Source: Siphonodentalium dalli
Taxonomy: Eukaryota > Mollusca > Scaphopoda > Gadilida > Siphonodentaliidae
Assembly (NCBI GenBank): GCA_032622095.1
Contig: CP136066.1
Coordinates: forward strand, 46,162,911-46,226,910
Reading direction: 5' to 3'
DNA: 64,000 nucleotides
The translations under genes and the position numbers were made by a program. Under the pieces are notes generated by a model. It was not told the DNA's origin. It searched no databases and saw only the letters and a list, made by a program, of their open reading frames with translations. This document shows positions 1-10,371 of this stretch, piece after piece (positions within the stretch are counted from its first letter, which is position 1; every line of letters begins with the position of its first letter).

Positions 1-378
1 TGTCCATCATTTAGAAATTGTCCAACCTCAGGTTAGATGTGAGGTACCAGTTGGGAAGATCAAAGCCCAAATGGGGGTGCAAATGAAATCAGTCGCAACC
101 AAACCCCATATTTCACTATGTCTCTGATAAACGTTGGTGATTTATATCATGACATGGAATGTCCATAGTCAGTGTTACTTGCGGGATTATATAGTCAACA
201 TTAGCATGTCACCTTTACTTAGCATAATCGACGATATCTCGAAAAATGTAAACGGGGAGTGAAGTTTGTGAGATTTGCCGGGTATATATACTGCAGTTAA
301 CCTGTTTGTCTTCGGTGTAGTAACTACTCGCCTCTTGTTATACGATTCCTTTGGGTTTGGGTTCAAGAGGTACACTTT
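1..378. other. No recognisable feature
   Basis: This is AT-rich sequence with no convincing open frame, RNA gene or repeat boundary. The small open frames here have no protein-like composition or family motif. Confidence 0.5.
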
Positions 379-795
379 GGAAATTATAGGATGGATATCC
401 CATCACCAAACGGAGCCCATATAGCCGAGTCATTGCCTCGATATGTTATGCGAGGGCGGATCAGTTTGAAATTATAGGATGACAATCCCCTCCGCTGAAA
501 GCATATAAAGCACGTCCCTGCTTCGATATTATGGTGGACACCTCACCAATCAGAACCCCTATAGCCAAGTCCCTGCCTCAATATGTTATGATAATAGGTC
601 GGATCAGTTTGAAATTATAGGACGATCACCCTCTATATAACTCTACTCCGATAACTTATAGTACCTAACCACGTTCCTGCTTCCATATTATGGTGGACAC
701 CGCTCACAAAACGGACACCATACCTATAACCACGTCCATGCCCCGATATGTTATGATAAGGGGAGTATCGGTTGGAAATCACAGGGTGGACGCAA
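379..795. repeat. Degenerate tandem repeat, about 90-160 bp units
   Basis: The phrase GAAATTATAGGA recurs near 470 and 610, and as a diverged form near 379 and 773. Each time it follows a block containing CGATATGTTATG and a GGNCGGATCAGTTT-like end, and it is followed by text on the pattern CCACGTCC(C/A)TGC. Unit lengths are unequal (about 91, 140 and 163 bp), so this is an old, indel-rich array. No coding potential is seen. Confidence 0.6.
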
Positions 796-936
796 TATAT
801 ACATATTACCATCAACTTAATAATTTGTTTTCATACATTGAATGATTGTAATTTGTGAAAACAAAGATACAAAATAAATTGTAGTACTCATCGTGACGAT
901 GATTTGTAATCAAATAAGCACACACAGTTTATTGTT

Positions 937-1358
937 TTAGGGTACGTTCATACGCTGGAAAGTTTGCACAGTATGTTTTTGTGGGCATTTCGTCATAGGA
1001 AATCACATGGTGCCAGAATATGAACGGAAACATGCACATAACATGCATCTTTACCAAAGCAAACGACATGAGAAGTAAAATTTATGTAGTTCCACTTGTA
1101 ACGGTGATATACTGTAATTTGCCTTCAAATACCTGTATGATTTATTCTTGCGAGATAATAGCATGCTATTTACAGGCAAATTCCGGTAGCATCGCTACAG
1201 GTGGAACTACATATATTTTACTTCGCAGGTAGTTAGCTGTGGTACATATGCATCTTATATGCTTGCTTCCGTTTATATTATGGCACCATATCGTTTTCTA
1301 CGACAAAATGCCTGAAAACCATACTGTGCAAATTTGCCAGCGTATGAACGTACTCTAA
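937..1358. mobile_element. Foldback MITE (full-length hairpin)
   Basis: The left end TTAGGGTACGTTCATACG is matched in inverted orientation by the right end, which finishes CGTATGAACGTACTCTAA. The pairing continues inward through most of the 422 bp. GCACAGTATG pairs with CATACTGTGC, and TATGTAGTTCCAC pairs with GTGGAACTACATA. Only about 50 bp near 1130-1185 remain unpaired as a loop. This is the form of a non-autonomous hairpin DNA transposon. No transposase is encoded, and the 70-codon open frame inside is incidental. A target-site duplication could not be fixed. Confidence 0.75.
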
Positions 1359-1599
1359 CTTTGCACAGGCACGTGCATATCATGTTAGCGATTTGGATAG
1401 CAATTGGATAGCTCTAATAAGTGATTAACCTCTCAACTTACGATTGGCTAATATTTGTGTGAGCGAGAAATGCCGTGATACAATTATTGTATATCGTTCA
1501 CAGGCGACCTTTTTCCTGTAATATATCTACAATAATCAATCGTTGATCTTTGTGAAGTTTGTGAGTTTTTGTTAGATCATCGTTTCATATGTAACAGAA

Positions 1600-1806
1600 C
1601 GAGAGAGAGAGAGAGAGAGAGAGAACTGAGAGAGAGAGAGAGAGAGAGGGAGAGAACTGTCTCTCTCTCTCCTCTCTCTCTCTCTCGCTCGTCTCTCTCA
1701 GTTCTCTCTCTCTCTCTCTCTCAGTTCTCTCTCTCTCTCCTCTCTCCTCTCTCTCTCGCTCGTCTCTCTCTCTCTCTCTCTCTCTCAGTTCTCTCTCTCT
1801 CTCTGC
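1600..1806. repeat. (GA)n followed by (CT)n microsatellite
   Basis: About 60 bp of interrupted GA repeat on the plus strand runs into about 140 bp of CT repeat, with occasional ACTG/CAGT and GCTCGT interruptions. The two halves are complementary and could fold on each other. The Ser/Leu-rich and Arg/Glu-rich open frames crossing it are artefacts of the dinucleotide repeat. Confidence 0.9.
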
Positions 1807-2009
1807 TAGCTTCTTTTCTTCTTGGAATATCTGCGGTCGTAGTTGTCTTCAGTCGTTCTCAGTAGAAAGCGTTGGACTGAGTAATGACTTGTTGTTGTTG
1901 TTGGGTCTTTCTTGATTATTCGATGGGGATCGATCTTGTGGCTGTCGTAGTTACTGTGGTTGGAGGCAAAGCGGCGGGAGCGTGGTGGAGTCGTCAGGTG
2001 CTGTCGAGG

Positions 2010-3640
2010 TTATACGGGTCTGTCTGTTGCGTCTAGTTGTAGGATGGACTTTGTCTTTTTCGTGGTGAGTAGTTGGTTTCTAACTTGTAGTTCTAGCAGG
2101 AGTGGGTTGTTGTCTAGTCGGGATAGTGTCATGTTTCTGAGTTCCATCAGTCTTTGCTTGATTGTAGGTATGTTCGCTGCGTCGTGGAGGGCGTTGATCG
2201 GTGGTTGGCGGAACGCGATGCGGAGGGCTAGGTTTTGGACTTTCAGTAGTTTTTCAATGTATGTCTTTGTGGCTGCTGTGAGGATGGCAGCACCGTACTC
2301 CATGACTGGTCGGACGTAGATTTGGTAGAGGTTGATGAGGGTTTGGCTGTTGGTTCCCCAGTCTGTTCCCAGGAGGCATCGTAGTAGATTTGTTCTTTGT
2401 CGGGCTTTATCGGCTATCTTGTTGGTGTGAGGGATGAAGGTCATTTGCTGGTCTAGTGTTATTCCTAGTAGGATCGCTTGGTTGGATGGTTGGATTGTCT
2501 CGTTGTCTATCTTGATGTTGATGGATTGTGTTGTTTTTCTTCTATGGAATATGATGAGTTGGGTCTTTTTGGCGTTGAGTTTAATTCTCCATTTTGAGCA
2601 CCATGTTGATAGGTCGTCGAGTGTCTTTTGTAGTCTTTTCTGTATGATTCGGGGGTTTGTATGAGTCGTCCAGAATCCTAGGTCGTCGGCGAACTGTGAT
2701 ATTTCAACGTTGTTTCTCTTGTCTATGGGTAGGTCGTTGGCGTAGATTAAGAAGAGGAGTGGGCTTAGTACTTATCCTTGTGGTGTTCCGGCGCGTATGT
2801 GGACTGGGTTTGATGTTTCGTTGTTGATGCGGACGCTGAGTTGACGGTCTTTTATGAATGAAGAGATGAGGCGTGTGTATTTTCTTGCAAGGTTGAGGTG
2901 GCTGATCTTGTATCGGAGGCCGTCGTGCCATACCATACTGAGTCAAATGCTTTTTCTACGTCTAGGAAGACTGCGGCTGTTGTCCAGTTGTTTCCTAGGG
3001 ATAGTCGGACGTCTTCTGCTATTCTGATGATGTGTTCTATGCCCTCTTTTCATTGTCGGTATCCGCGCTGCCATGGGTTGAAAAAGTTGGAGGAATCTAG
3101 GTGGTCTCGGAGTCTGCTGCTGATTATTCTCTCGAAGAGTTTTCCCGTACATTGAAGGAGGCTGATGGGTCGGTAGTTGTTAGGGATGGATGATCGGTCT
3201 TTGTCTGGCTTTGGGATCATTACTCCTACTGCTGTTTTCCATGCTGTTGGGAAGTATCCAATGGTTAGGCATGCGTTGAAGAGTAACAGTAGTCTGGCGA
3301 AGAAGGCTGGTAGAGCTTGTCGAAGTATTGAGTATGTGATGCTGTCGTTGCCTGGAGCTGAATTGTTTTTTCCCTTCTTTAGATTGGATATTATCTCTTC
3401 GTGTGTGATGGGTGATGCAATGGGAAAGACTTCATCCAGGTCGCTGTCGGTGTTGTTTAGTGGTTGGAAGAGGTCTGGATTGTCTTTGATATGGTTTTCA
3501 ACGGTCGTTTTGAAGTTGTCGTCGTATGCCGTGGCTTGAAATTTCGCCGCCGTATTTATATCAGTCGCTTGCTCGGTGTGCCTCAGGCTGGGTTCTTTAC
3601 AGCTACTCGCGAAGTGTCCGAAGTTCAGTCATTCCGGACA
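2010..3640 (-). pseudogene. Jockey-like non-LTR retrotransposon relic (ORF1 zinc knuckle plus RT)
   Basis: Read on the minus strand, this begins with a CCHC knuckle (3599-3640, pattern C-x2-[C]-x4-H-x4-C) and then passes directly into a reverse transcriptase. RT landmarks are APGNDSI, NNYRPISLL, the AFDSV block, GTPQG and FADD. The tail resembles Jockey-clade proteins (LLGTDWG, LYQIYVRPVMEYG), ending in a stop at 2010. It is broken by TGA at the second knuckle cysteine, TGA at 3050-3052, TAA in place of Ser after GTPQG (2772-2774), and a 5-bp tandem duplication (2928-2937) that shifts frame after AFDSV. The apurinic-type endonuclease expected between ORF1 and RT is absent, which implies an internal deletion. 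The catalytic role would have been target-primed reverse transcription. This copy cannot encode it. Confidence 0.85.
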
Positions 3641-4245
3641 ATCATCTTGATTCCATCTGTAGATTATGTACCAGGTGTTAACAGGTGGACAGTTCGGGGT
3701 AGGCCTGCTATGCTATTTCGTTGACCATGAGTCATTAGTCTAACTCGGCGTCTTTATCGAAAGATTCCATCTATAGATTGTTCGGCCCTGTCTACTTCGC
3801 AGATCAATGCTAATGTATGGTTCTGTACTTTGCTTGTCAGGGGTGCTGTCTGTCTGTTCCCCTACGTTTACGATATTGTCCATGGTTTCCATATTTCGTC
3901 TGCGTTAATTAATAAACTGCATATGAACTTCAAAACTACAAGCATGGTTACGTTGAACGATAATTGTGTTCTAAATATTTTGATGAAAACTCAGAAACGA
4001 TTAATCTTAATAAAGAGCGTTTGTAATTAACACAATTTGAGCAGACATTTCATAATGCCATAAGTATGCACTTATAGGCCCCCATGAGCCCTCGGTCGTG
4101 TATTTTGCACATGTGGTTTATTTCCCAGTTACTAAATAAGCGATGCAAATGTAAGGATCCGACATATTTCTTATGCATATATGTACACTGCACACACAAT
4201 CAAGAACAAATATAGGGCTTATTTTGTTCTACAATCTTCCCTTTT
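3641..4245. other. No gene; possible decayed ORF1 upstream flank of the Jockey-like relic
   Basis: The minus-strand frame of the zinc knuckle stays open for only a few dozen codons upstream and then becomes unreadable. This may be decayed gag-like ORF1, but no motif proves it. From about 3830 onward I see only AT-rich sequence. Confidence 0.3.
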
Positions 4246-4327
4246 GTGTGGTTTCGAGCATATGCTATTCTATTTTTCAAACAAGCTGATACCTCATTTG
4301 TGTCCAAACTCGCAGTTGTTTGCTTTA

Positions 4328-4412
4328 ACATTCTGACCAAAGTTGTCAGTCGAAGGATTCTCCTAGATGAATGGACTTGTGACTGGAAACTTTGGTCAGA
4401 ATGTTATAGAAA
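4328..4412. repeat. Short imperfect hairpin
   Basis: AACATTCTGACCAAAGTTG near 4328 pairs with CAAACTTTGGTCAGAATGTTA-type sequence ending near 4412, leaving a loop of about 35 bp. It is probably a small foldback element or the remnant of one. Confidence 0.6.
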
Positions 4413-4477
4413 ACTACTGAGTATTTCCGAATAAATAATAAACAACTTCCGGACCCGCGCTGACCCGAAATTTACTT

Positions 4478-5031
4478 TTCCCAAATATTTTGCCAAATGA
4501 AAGTAATTTTTGCCAAATGCTGTTAGAAGTTGTCAAATGGTATGAGTTTCTACAACATTGTTTCTTTTATTTTGACTATTTCGACAATCGCTGCTTGAGC
4601 GACCTTAGATATCGATAGGAAAGCAATTAATTATTAACAATTCTCGCCTCTATACTTGCATGGGTTTATCATAGAACAATAAACCAACAACATAACAATG
4701 GTATTGTAGAAGAGTTTCTTCATCAGAAAGGCACATCGACACCAAGAGGATTATCTATGTAAACATTCCCACCAGACATTCTAGCAATCCCTCCACCCGT
4801 CGATACCAATGATATCCAATTAACTGCATCTTGATAGAGGTGTTAACCTTCCATAACCTTATAAAACACCACTAATACCATTAATAATGAGAGTTTCCTG
4901 AAATGAGTGGTATGGAGTGACAACTATTATTAAACTTTCTTGTGGAATCAAAAGTTAGTTGCCAAATTGTTTGCCAAATGAAAATATTTATTGCCAAATG
5001 TGATTTATTTTTGCCATTGGCAAAATGGCAG
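4478..5031. repeat. Dispersed GCCAAAT motif cluster
   Basis: TTGCCAAATG or a close variant recurs near 4490, 4510, 4533, 4961, 4972 and 4993. The last copy runs into the palindromic phrase TTGCCATTGGCAAAATGGC. The two groups flank about 400 bp of ordinary sequence. Function is unknown; this could be the two ends of one non-autonomous element. Confidence 0.35.
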
Positions 5032-5915
5032 AGCGCACCCTGATCCAACTTGTCTTAAAAATAAACTAGAATATGCTCGTAACGGTCAAAATGCTATGTT
5101 TTGTGTCAGTTCCTCATATATTTTATGTTTGTGCGTTTGTACATTTGAATGCGTGGTACTCACCAACTTCGAAACCACGTGATTCCCCACCGTGCATAAT
5201 GGAGATATAATTTCCCATATTATTTGTGTACTGCGATATGGTGGAGTAGCACTCCTATCGGTGTACTCATTAGTTTTGTGAACAAGGATTATTATCTATC
5301 ACCTGAGTATAATACACATATGGATGTGTATGCTTCTCACCCCCTGGATCTTCCCTACTAAATGATGTGGGTTCTCTATCAGTTGGGAAATACTGTCTCG
5401 TTGGTTGTATATCGCTTGTATTTGGGCCGCTTGTGTTGGGTACCTATGTGGTTTCACATTTGAAATGGCTCTTGATTGGGTTACCCTGTAATGCATGTAG
5501 TGTATTATCATCGGATAATAACGACTGTCAAATACGTCTCAATGGTTTGCATTTATGTAACGCACCTCCATTAATGCAATTGACTCGAAATTCTTTTATT
5601 TATATTTGCATATCTGCTAAAGGTGACTCGATAGAAGAGCGATAACTCTATTGGTCATGATAACATCGATTTTGCATGCGGAGTTTCCAGACTAAAAATC
5701 TCAACTTCAAACTATCAATTTGAAAGGAATATTATTATCCCTTATAACCAATGTATGCTACAGAACTATTATCTATCTCCCCAGGCTGGTCCGGTTAGGT
5801 CATTGGCAACACAAAATCTTTGGCTCAATGCTTTGACTGTCTGTGCAGGTGCGTGAATTGAGTGGTTTATTGTCGGAAACTATGATATGTTTGTCGATGA
5901 GTGTGTATATATATG
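5032..5915. other. No recognisable feature
   Basis: AT-rich sequence with short overlapping open frames on both strands that lack family motifs. I find no repeat boundary until the 1.1-kb repeat begins. Confidence 0.4.
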
Positions 5916-7018
5916 ATATGTACATGTGTATGGAATATGGCGATGACGACACATGTATAGATTAATAAACTTTAATACATTTTGAACTCTATAAATTTTA
6001 TGCCATCACTATACCGTAAGCGAGACGTTCATTTTAAATTATCATGTCTTTTAATTCAAGGTGACACTAAATTTATAATCGTAGATCCTGGAGATGAGGT
6101 ATGAGCTTAAAATTCGGGCAATATACGGGGGTCATTTTCGGGGTAATTTCTGGTGATTCGCGTGGAAATGCTAGCCGTACATGGTGCCGTGTTCTAAGTT
6201 ACTAGCAATTCCAGCAGTATACTAAACTGGAATCTATAATATCAATTCGAAAAAACCATGTATGACGACCTTACAAACACAGATTTGTTTCGAACATTTT
6301 AGTATATTTTCGTTTTCTGATTGGCTATTTGCAGTATATGTATGGAAGGCCATCGCGATCACCTGAATCACAATACAATTGTGTCGCGTTCAGAGGCGAT
6401 TTAGGCTCCTTATTCTCGATTCTTATATAAATATAACTAATTGCAATTATATTAAGTACAAACAGTTCCTGTGAGTTTATTCAGGACTCGGGTTCGTGCA
6501 GAAATTTGCCCCAATATGTTGTGCATGCCGTAGTAAATTGGTATGTACAAATCTGACATTTGGAAACATTTCAAACTATTGAGTGCCGGAGTTGAGAATA
6601 TGAAGTCGTGGTCACGAGGATATAAATTCGTGGCCACGAGAAAATGAAGTCGTGTCCACAAGCAGAAAGTCGTGGCCACGAGAAGAAAGTCGTGGTCACG
6701 AGAAGAAAGTCGTGGCCACAAGAATATGAAGTCCTGGCCACGAGAATATGAAGTCGTGTCCACAAGAAGAAAGTCGTGGCCACGAGAAGAAAGTCGTGGT
6801 CACGAGAAGAAAGTCGTGGCCACAAGAATATGAAGTCCTGGCCACGAGTAGAAAGTCCTGGCCACGAGAATATGAAGTCGTGGTCACGAGAATAAAGTCA
6901 CCGTTCCTGGCCGTTCCGCATAACAAATTTGAGAAAAAAAAATCGGAGTTGAGTCAGGTCTCAATCAAAATAGAGTCGGAACTAATCACGTGTCCGTAAA
7001 TCTCACGTGTCTGTCAAA
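5916..7018 (+). repeat. 1.1-kb dispersed repeat, copy A (uninterrupted)
   Basis: Sequence from ATATGTACATGTGTATGG to CACGTGTCTGTCAAA recurs almost unchanged at 8694-10371. The unit has a unique left part of about 670 bp, a minisatellite core (about 6588-6900) and a short right part containing CGTTCCTGGCCGTTCCGCAT. It encodes nothing convincing. A unique-plus-minisatellite layout is seen in several non-autonomous invertebrate elements, including the Helentron-like pearl type. I cannot confirm such an origin because no diagnostic termini are clear. Orientation is arbitrary. Confidence 0.75.
6588..6900. repeat. Minisatellite with TCGTGGCCACGA palindromic core
   Basis: Units of about 18-21 bp alternate between GTCGTGGCCACGAGAAGAAA and ATATGAAGTCGTGGCCACGAGA, with TCGTGGTCACGA and CCTGGCCACGAG variants. 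The core is self-complementary. The His/Asp/Phe/Ser-rich open frames here and in copy B are repeat artefacts: their period keeps a frame open. Confidence 0.85.
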
Positions 7019-7504
7019 TTTATATATATAATCTTTTATTTCCTCCATGTAACGGAGAGCTTAGAATAAATGTATACAAATAACGATACAAATGAACAAT
7101 AACACAAGAAAGAATACATCAAGTGAGTATGTACAGTAAGTCAATCACAGAAGGACATTCATGATAATTATATCTACGGTTTTAATTTGATCAATTATGC
7201 AATAATATATTGTGAGAATTCAGGCACAAGTGTATAGACGATGTACCTGTTTAGCAAGAGAGTATGGGGTTTCGGAATATTGGGATAAGATGCAATAAGA
7301 TGCTATATTGACAAAGCTAAATCGATGATACGCACCATAATATATTGTAGTTGGGATACTCGGACGGGTGCATGCATTATTTGCACTATATTGCTATAAT
7401 ACAATCATGGAATAACAGGTATGATATCATCATATGCCCGGAGCAGCTCGTGATAATCGTTCCACATGCGGAGCGTACTCCTTGTTATAAATATAATAAA
7501 TTTG
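7019..7504. other. No recognisable feature
   Basis: AT-rich sequence between copy A and the non-LTR fragment. It may include that fragment's 3' untranslated tail (minus strand), but no poly(A)-like or microsatellite end was identified with confidence. Confidence 0.35.
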
Positions 7505-8518
7505 TTAATATCTGTTATTTTTTCCCGAACATGCATGTGGTGGGATGCATGACAGAAATATCATCATCTGTTCGTAGGTGGTGAGCTTGTCGATTTCTAT
7601 GAAGCAAGGGATGTCAAAATGTTCAAGAAGTGTGAACCACATGTCGTTCCTTGCCGCAGATATTTCTGGACAGACAATGATGCTGTGTTCAACTTTGTTG
7701 CTGTATTGTTTATTACAGAGCAAACACTTTCCGTTTTCGGGAATCACGGATTTTGCTAAGAGCTTCGCTATTTCAAGGAATTGAACTTTGTATTGTGGAT
7801 AAGCTCTACATCTGAACCATAACGGCGAAACAGCCAGTGAGCTGTAGCTATCTGAAAAGTGTTGAAGTGAACTTTCTCTATGAAGACGCGCTTTCCATGC
7901 CGCTTCCTGGAAGTGTGATACTCCCTGGCAGACTAGCTGCTTCCATGCTTCCTTCGATGGGAAATTCTCGTTTTCAACGAAGGCAATTAAATGTGATTTG
8001 AGATTGTATTTCTCCAAGATTAAAATTATATCTGATATAAATGAATGCTCGCTTAAAGCATCCCCTCTGATGGCGGTGTCTAAACGACACATGAAAATTT
8101 CTTTTGAAGATTTGATCAGGGATGTTCTACAAAGACTTCCGAGTAGTACGAGTTTGCGTTTGTCAATGAGGGCCGTAATGGGGAATGTGCCTAGGAGGCC
8201 CAGTACAACATCAGTTCGGGTCCTATATGGGAGCCCTTGAATTTGTTTTAGGCAAAATCGATGGGTTTTTTTCCAATGAATTTTCGTTCGTTGTGGATAT
8301 GCCGCAAAGAAATTCGCTCCCATATAGGCCTCTTGGTAAGACAATTGTGTTATATAACATGTTTGAACTAAGTGGAGTTATTCCCCCAGCATACATACCC
8401 GCATTGCTCAGCATGAAATATGATGCTCTAAGTTTCTGACAAATGTGATTAGTGAGGTTGTTCATCTGATCCTTGTTATTGAGGGGAATACCAAGATGCG
8501 TAAATTGGTTCGACTCAT
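7505..8518 (-). pseudogene. CR1-like non-LTR retrotransposon, C-terminal part of ORF2
   Basis: The minus strand encodes the region downstream of the RT palm. It starts with FTHLGIPLNN near 8500, then LYGSEFL, a frameshift near 8310, then FCLKQIQGLPYRTRTD and about 230 residues of tail. The end carries a cysteine/histidine motif, C-x2-C-x9-H-x4-C (from CLLC to the last C of EHSIIVC), typical of the extreme C-terminus of many CR1-like ORF2 proteins. Endonuclease and RT catalytic blocks are missing, so it is a 5'-truncated copy. The truncation point near 8518 is close to the long hairpin at 8556. The codon pattern is protein-like over the 280-codon open stretch. Confidence 0.8.
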
Positions 8519-8555
8519 GTTATAGGTGTCATATGATAAATAGAATATGTAATTC

Positions 8556-8675
8556 GTGTTTCTCTCATATGATATTTATGAAACTCGTCACGAATTTTCA
8601 GTTTTCTCTCGCCGGAGGCTCGAGAAAACTGAAAATTATTAGACTCGTTTCATAAATATCATATGAGAGAAACAC
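8556..8675. repeat. Long hairpin, arms about 55 bp
   Basis: GTGTTTCTCTCATATGATA at the left is the reverse complement of TATCATATGAGAGAAACAC at the right. Pairing continues through ATTTATGAAACTCGT and TTTTCAGTTTTCTC to a centre near 8612. It lies just upstream of repeat copy B and just beyond the truncated end of the CR1-like fragment. It is probably a foldback transposon. Confidence 0.85.
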
Positions 8676-8693
8676 TCATTTCATATCCTCTAT

Positions 8694-10371
8694 ATATGTA
8701 CATGTGTATGGAATATGGCGATGACGACACATGTATAGATTAATAAACTTTAATACATTTTGAACTCTATAAATTTTATGCCATCACTATACCGTAAGCG
8801 AGACGTTCATTTTAAATTATCATGTCTTTTAATTCAAGGTGACACTAAATTTATAATCGTAGATCCTGGAGATGAGGTATGAGCTTAACATTCGGGCAAT
8901 ATACGGGGGTCATTTTCGGGGTAATTTCTGGTGATTCGCGTTGAAATGCTAGCCGTACATGGTGCCGTGTTCTCAGTTACTAGCAATTCCAGCAGTATAC
9001 TAAACTGGAATCTATAATATCAATTCGAAAAAACCATGTATGACGACCTTACAAACACAGATTTGTTTCGAACATTTTAGTATATTTTCGTTTTCTGATT
9101 GGGTATTTGCAGTATATGTATGGAAGGCCATCGCGATCACCTGAATCACAATAAATAGATAGAACCGCATGAGTGTTTGAATTTTGACGAAATTATCGCA
9201 CGAGATTTGTTGGCGGAGCGATACCACGAGTGCGGGACGCAGTCCCGCACGAGAGGTATCGCGTTCCACCAACAAATCGAGTGCGATAATTTCGTCAAAA
9301 TTCAGACACTCATGCGGTTCTATTTTTATTACATATCTACGTATTATAGTAAGTTGACTCACAGTCGCAATCTCCGGTACAGAAATTGTGAATTTAATAG
9401 AGTTTTAACGGCATTTTAGGGTTAACGCAACAATCAGACAGGGAGCCCTTCTATCCACAAGTGAACTTGACCCATCTTGACCCGCGCAAAGGTGTTAATT
9501 GGGTTTTCCAAAAATATAACCCAATCAGCGCGCTGCGATTTCGGCAAGTGGGTTGTCGCCATTGCGTTGAAAAGTTGAAAAAGTTAAAATAGTAACGGCG
9601 AAAGCCAGTCTAACAACATTGAATGAAATAGTTCGGTCGACAGATTGCACTAGTGCGATTCTGAGAATTATCACACGCCTGGAACGTCGTGCGATCATGC
9701 TAATTACGTTGATAGATATGTAATAAAATTGTGTCGCGTTCAGAGGCGATTTAGGCTCCTTATTCTCGATTCTTATATAAATATAACTAATTGCAATTAT
9801 TTTATGTACAAAAAGTTCCTGTGAGTTTATTCAGGACTCGGGTTCGTGCATAAATTTGCCCCAACATGTTGTGCATGCCGTAGTAAATTGGTATGTACAA
9901 ATCTGACATTTGGAAACATTTCAAACTATTGAGTGCCGGAGTTGAGAATATGAAGTCGTAGTCACGAGGATATAAAGTCGTGGCCACAAGAAGAAGGTCG
10001 GGTCCACGAGAATATGAAGTAGTGGCCACGAGAATATGAAGTCGTGGCCACGAGAATATGAAGTCGTGTCCACAAGAAGAAAGTCGTGGCCACGAGAAGA
10101 AAGTCGTGGTCACGAGAAGAAAGTCGTGGCCACAAGAATATGAAGTCGTGGCCACGAGTAGAAAGTCGTGGCCACAAGAATATGAAGTCGTGGCCACGAG
10201 TAGAAAGTCGTGGCCACGAGAATATGAAGTCGTGGTCACGAGAATAAAGTCACCGTTCCTGGCCGTTCCGCATAAAAAATTTGAGAAAAAAAAAATCGGA
10301 GTTGAGTCAGGTCTCAATCAAAATAGAGTCGGAACTAATCACGTGTCCGTAAATCTCACGTGTCTGTCAAA
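8694..10371 (+). repeat. 1.1-kb dispersed repeat, copy B (with insertion)
   Basis: Same unit and orientation as 5916-7018, interrupted at about 9152 by about 574 bp of unrelated sequence. The minisatellite portion (about 9945-10250) uses the same TCGTGGCCACGA core with a different order of variants. Flanking single-copy identity by eye is very high, so the two copies are closely related. Confidence 0.75.
9152..9728. mobile_element. Nested insertion: perfect hairpin plus inverted-repeat segment
   Basis: This block is present in copy B but absent from copy A. Its first part (9161-9321) is a near-perfect palindrome. AGAACCGCATGAGTGT pairs with ACACTCATGCGGTTCT, and the arms of about 80 bp meet at GCGGGACGCAGTCCCGC near 9241. 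The second part runs from TTTTATTACATATCTA (9325) to the inverted TAGATATGTAATAAAA (about 9713-9728). Nothing is encoded. It is interpreted as one or two non-autonomous elements, one inside or beside the other. Confidence 0.7.

Noticed and set aside
1569-1865. 98-codon Arg/Glu then Leu/Ser frame
   Set aside because: It is a direct translation of the GA/CT dinucleotide tract.
2704-2946. Pro/Gln/His/Arg-rich minus-strand frame
   Set aside because: It is a shifted shadow of the RT frame, which reads correctly one base away (LARKYTRLISSFIKDRQLS).
6452-6999. Overlapping His/Asp/Phe/Ser-rich and Lys/Glu-rich frames (and their equals at 9802-10414)
   Set aside because: They translate the TCGTGGCCACGA minisatellite on each strand. 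No non-repeat coding sequence supports them.
5916-10371. The two 1.1-kb direct repeats as LTRs of one retrotransposon
   Set aside because: The only coding remnant between them is a minus-strand non-LTR ORF2 tail. I see no protease, integrase, primer-binding site or TG...CA ends, and one repeat carries its own insertion.
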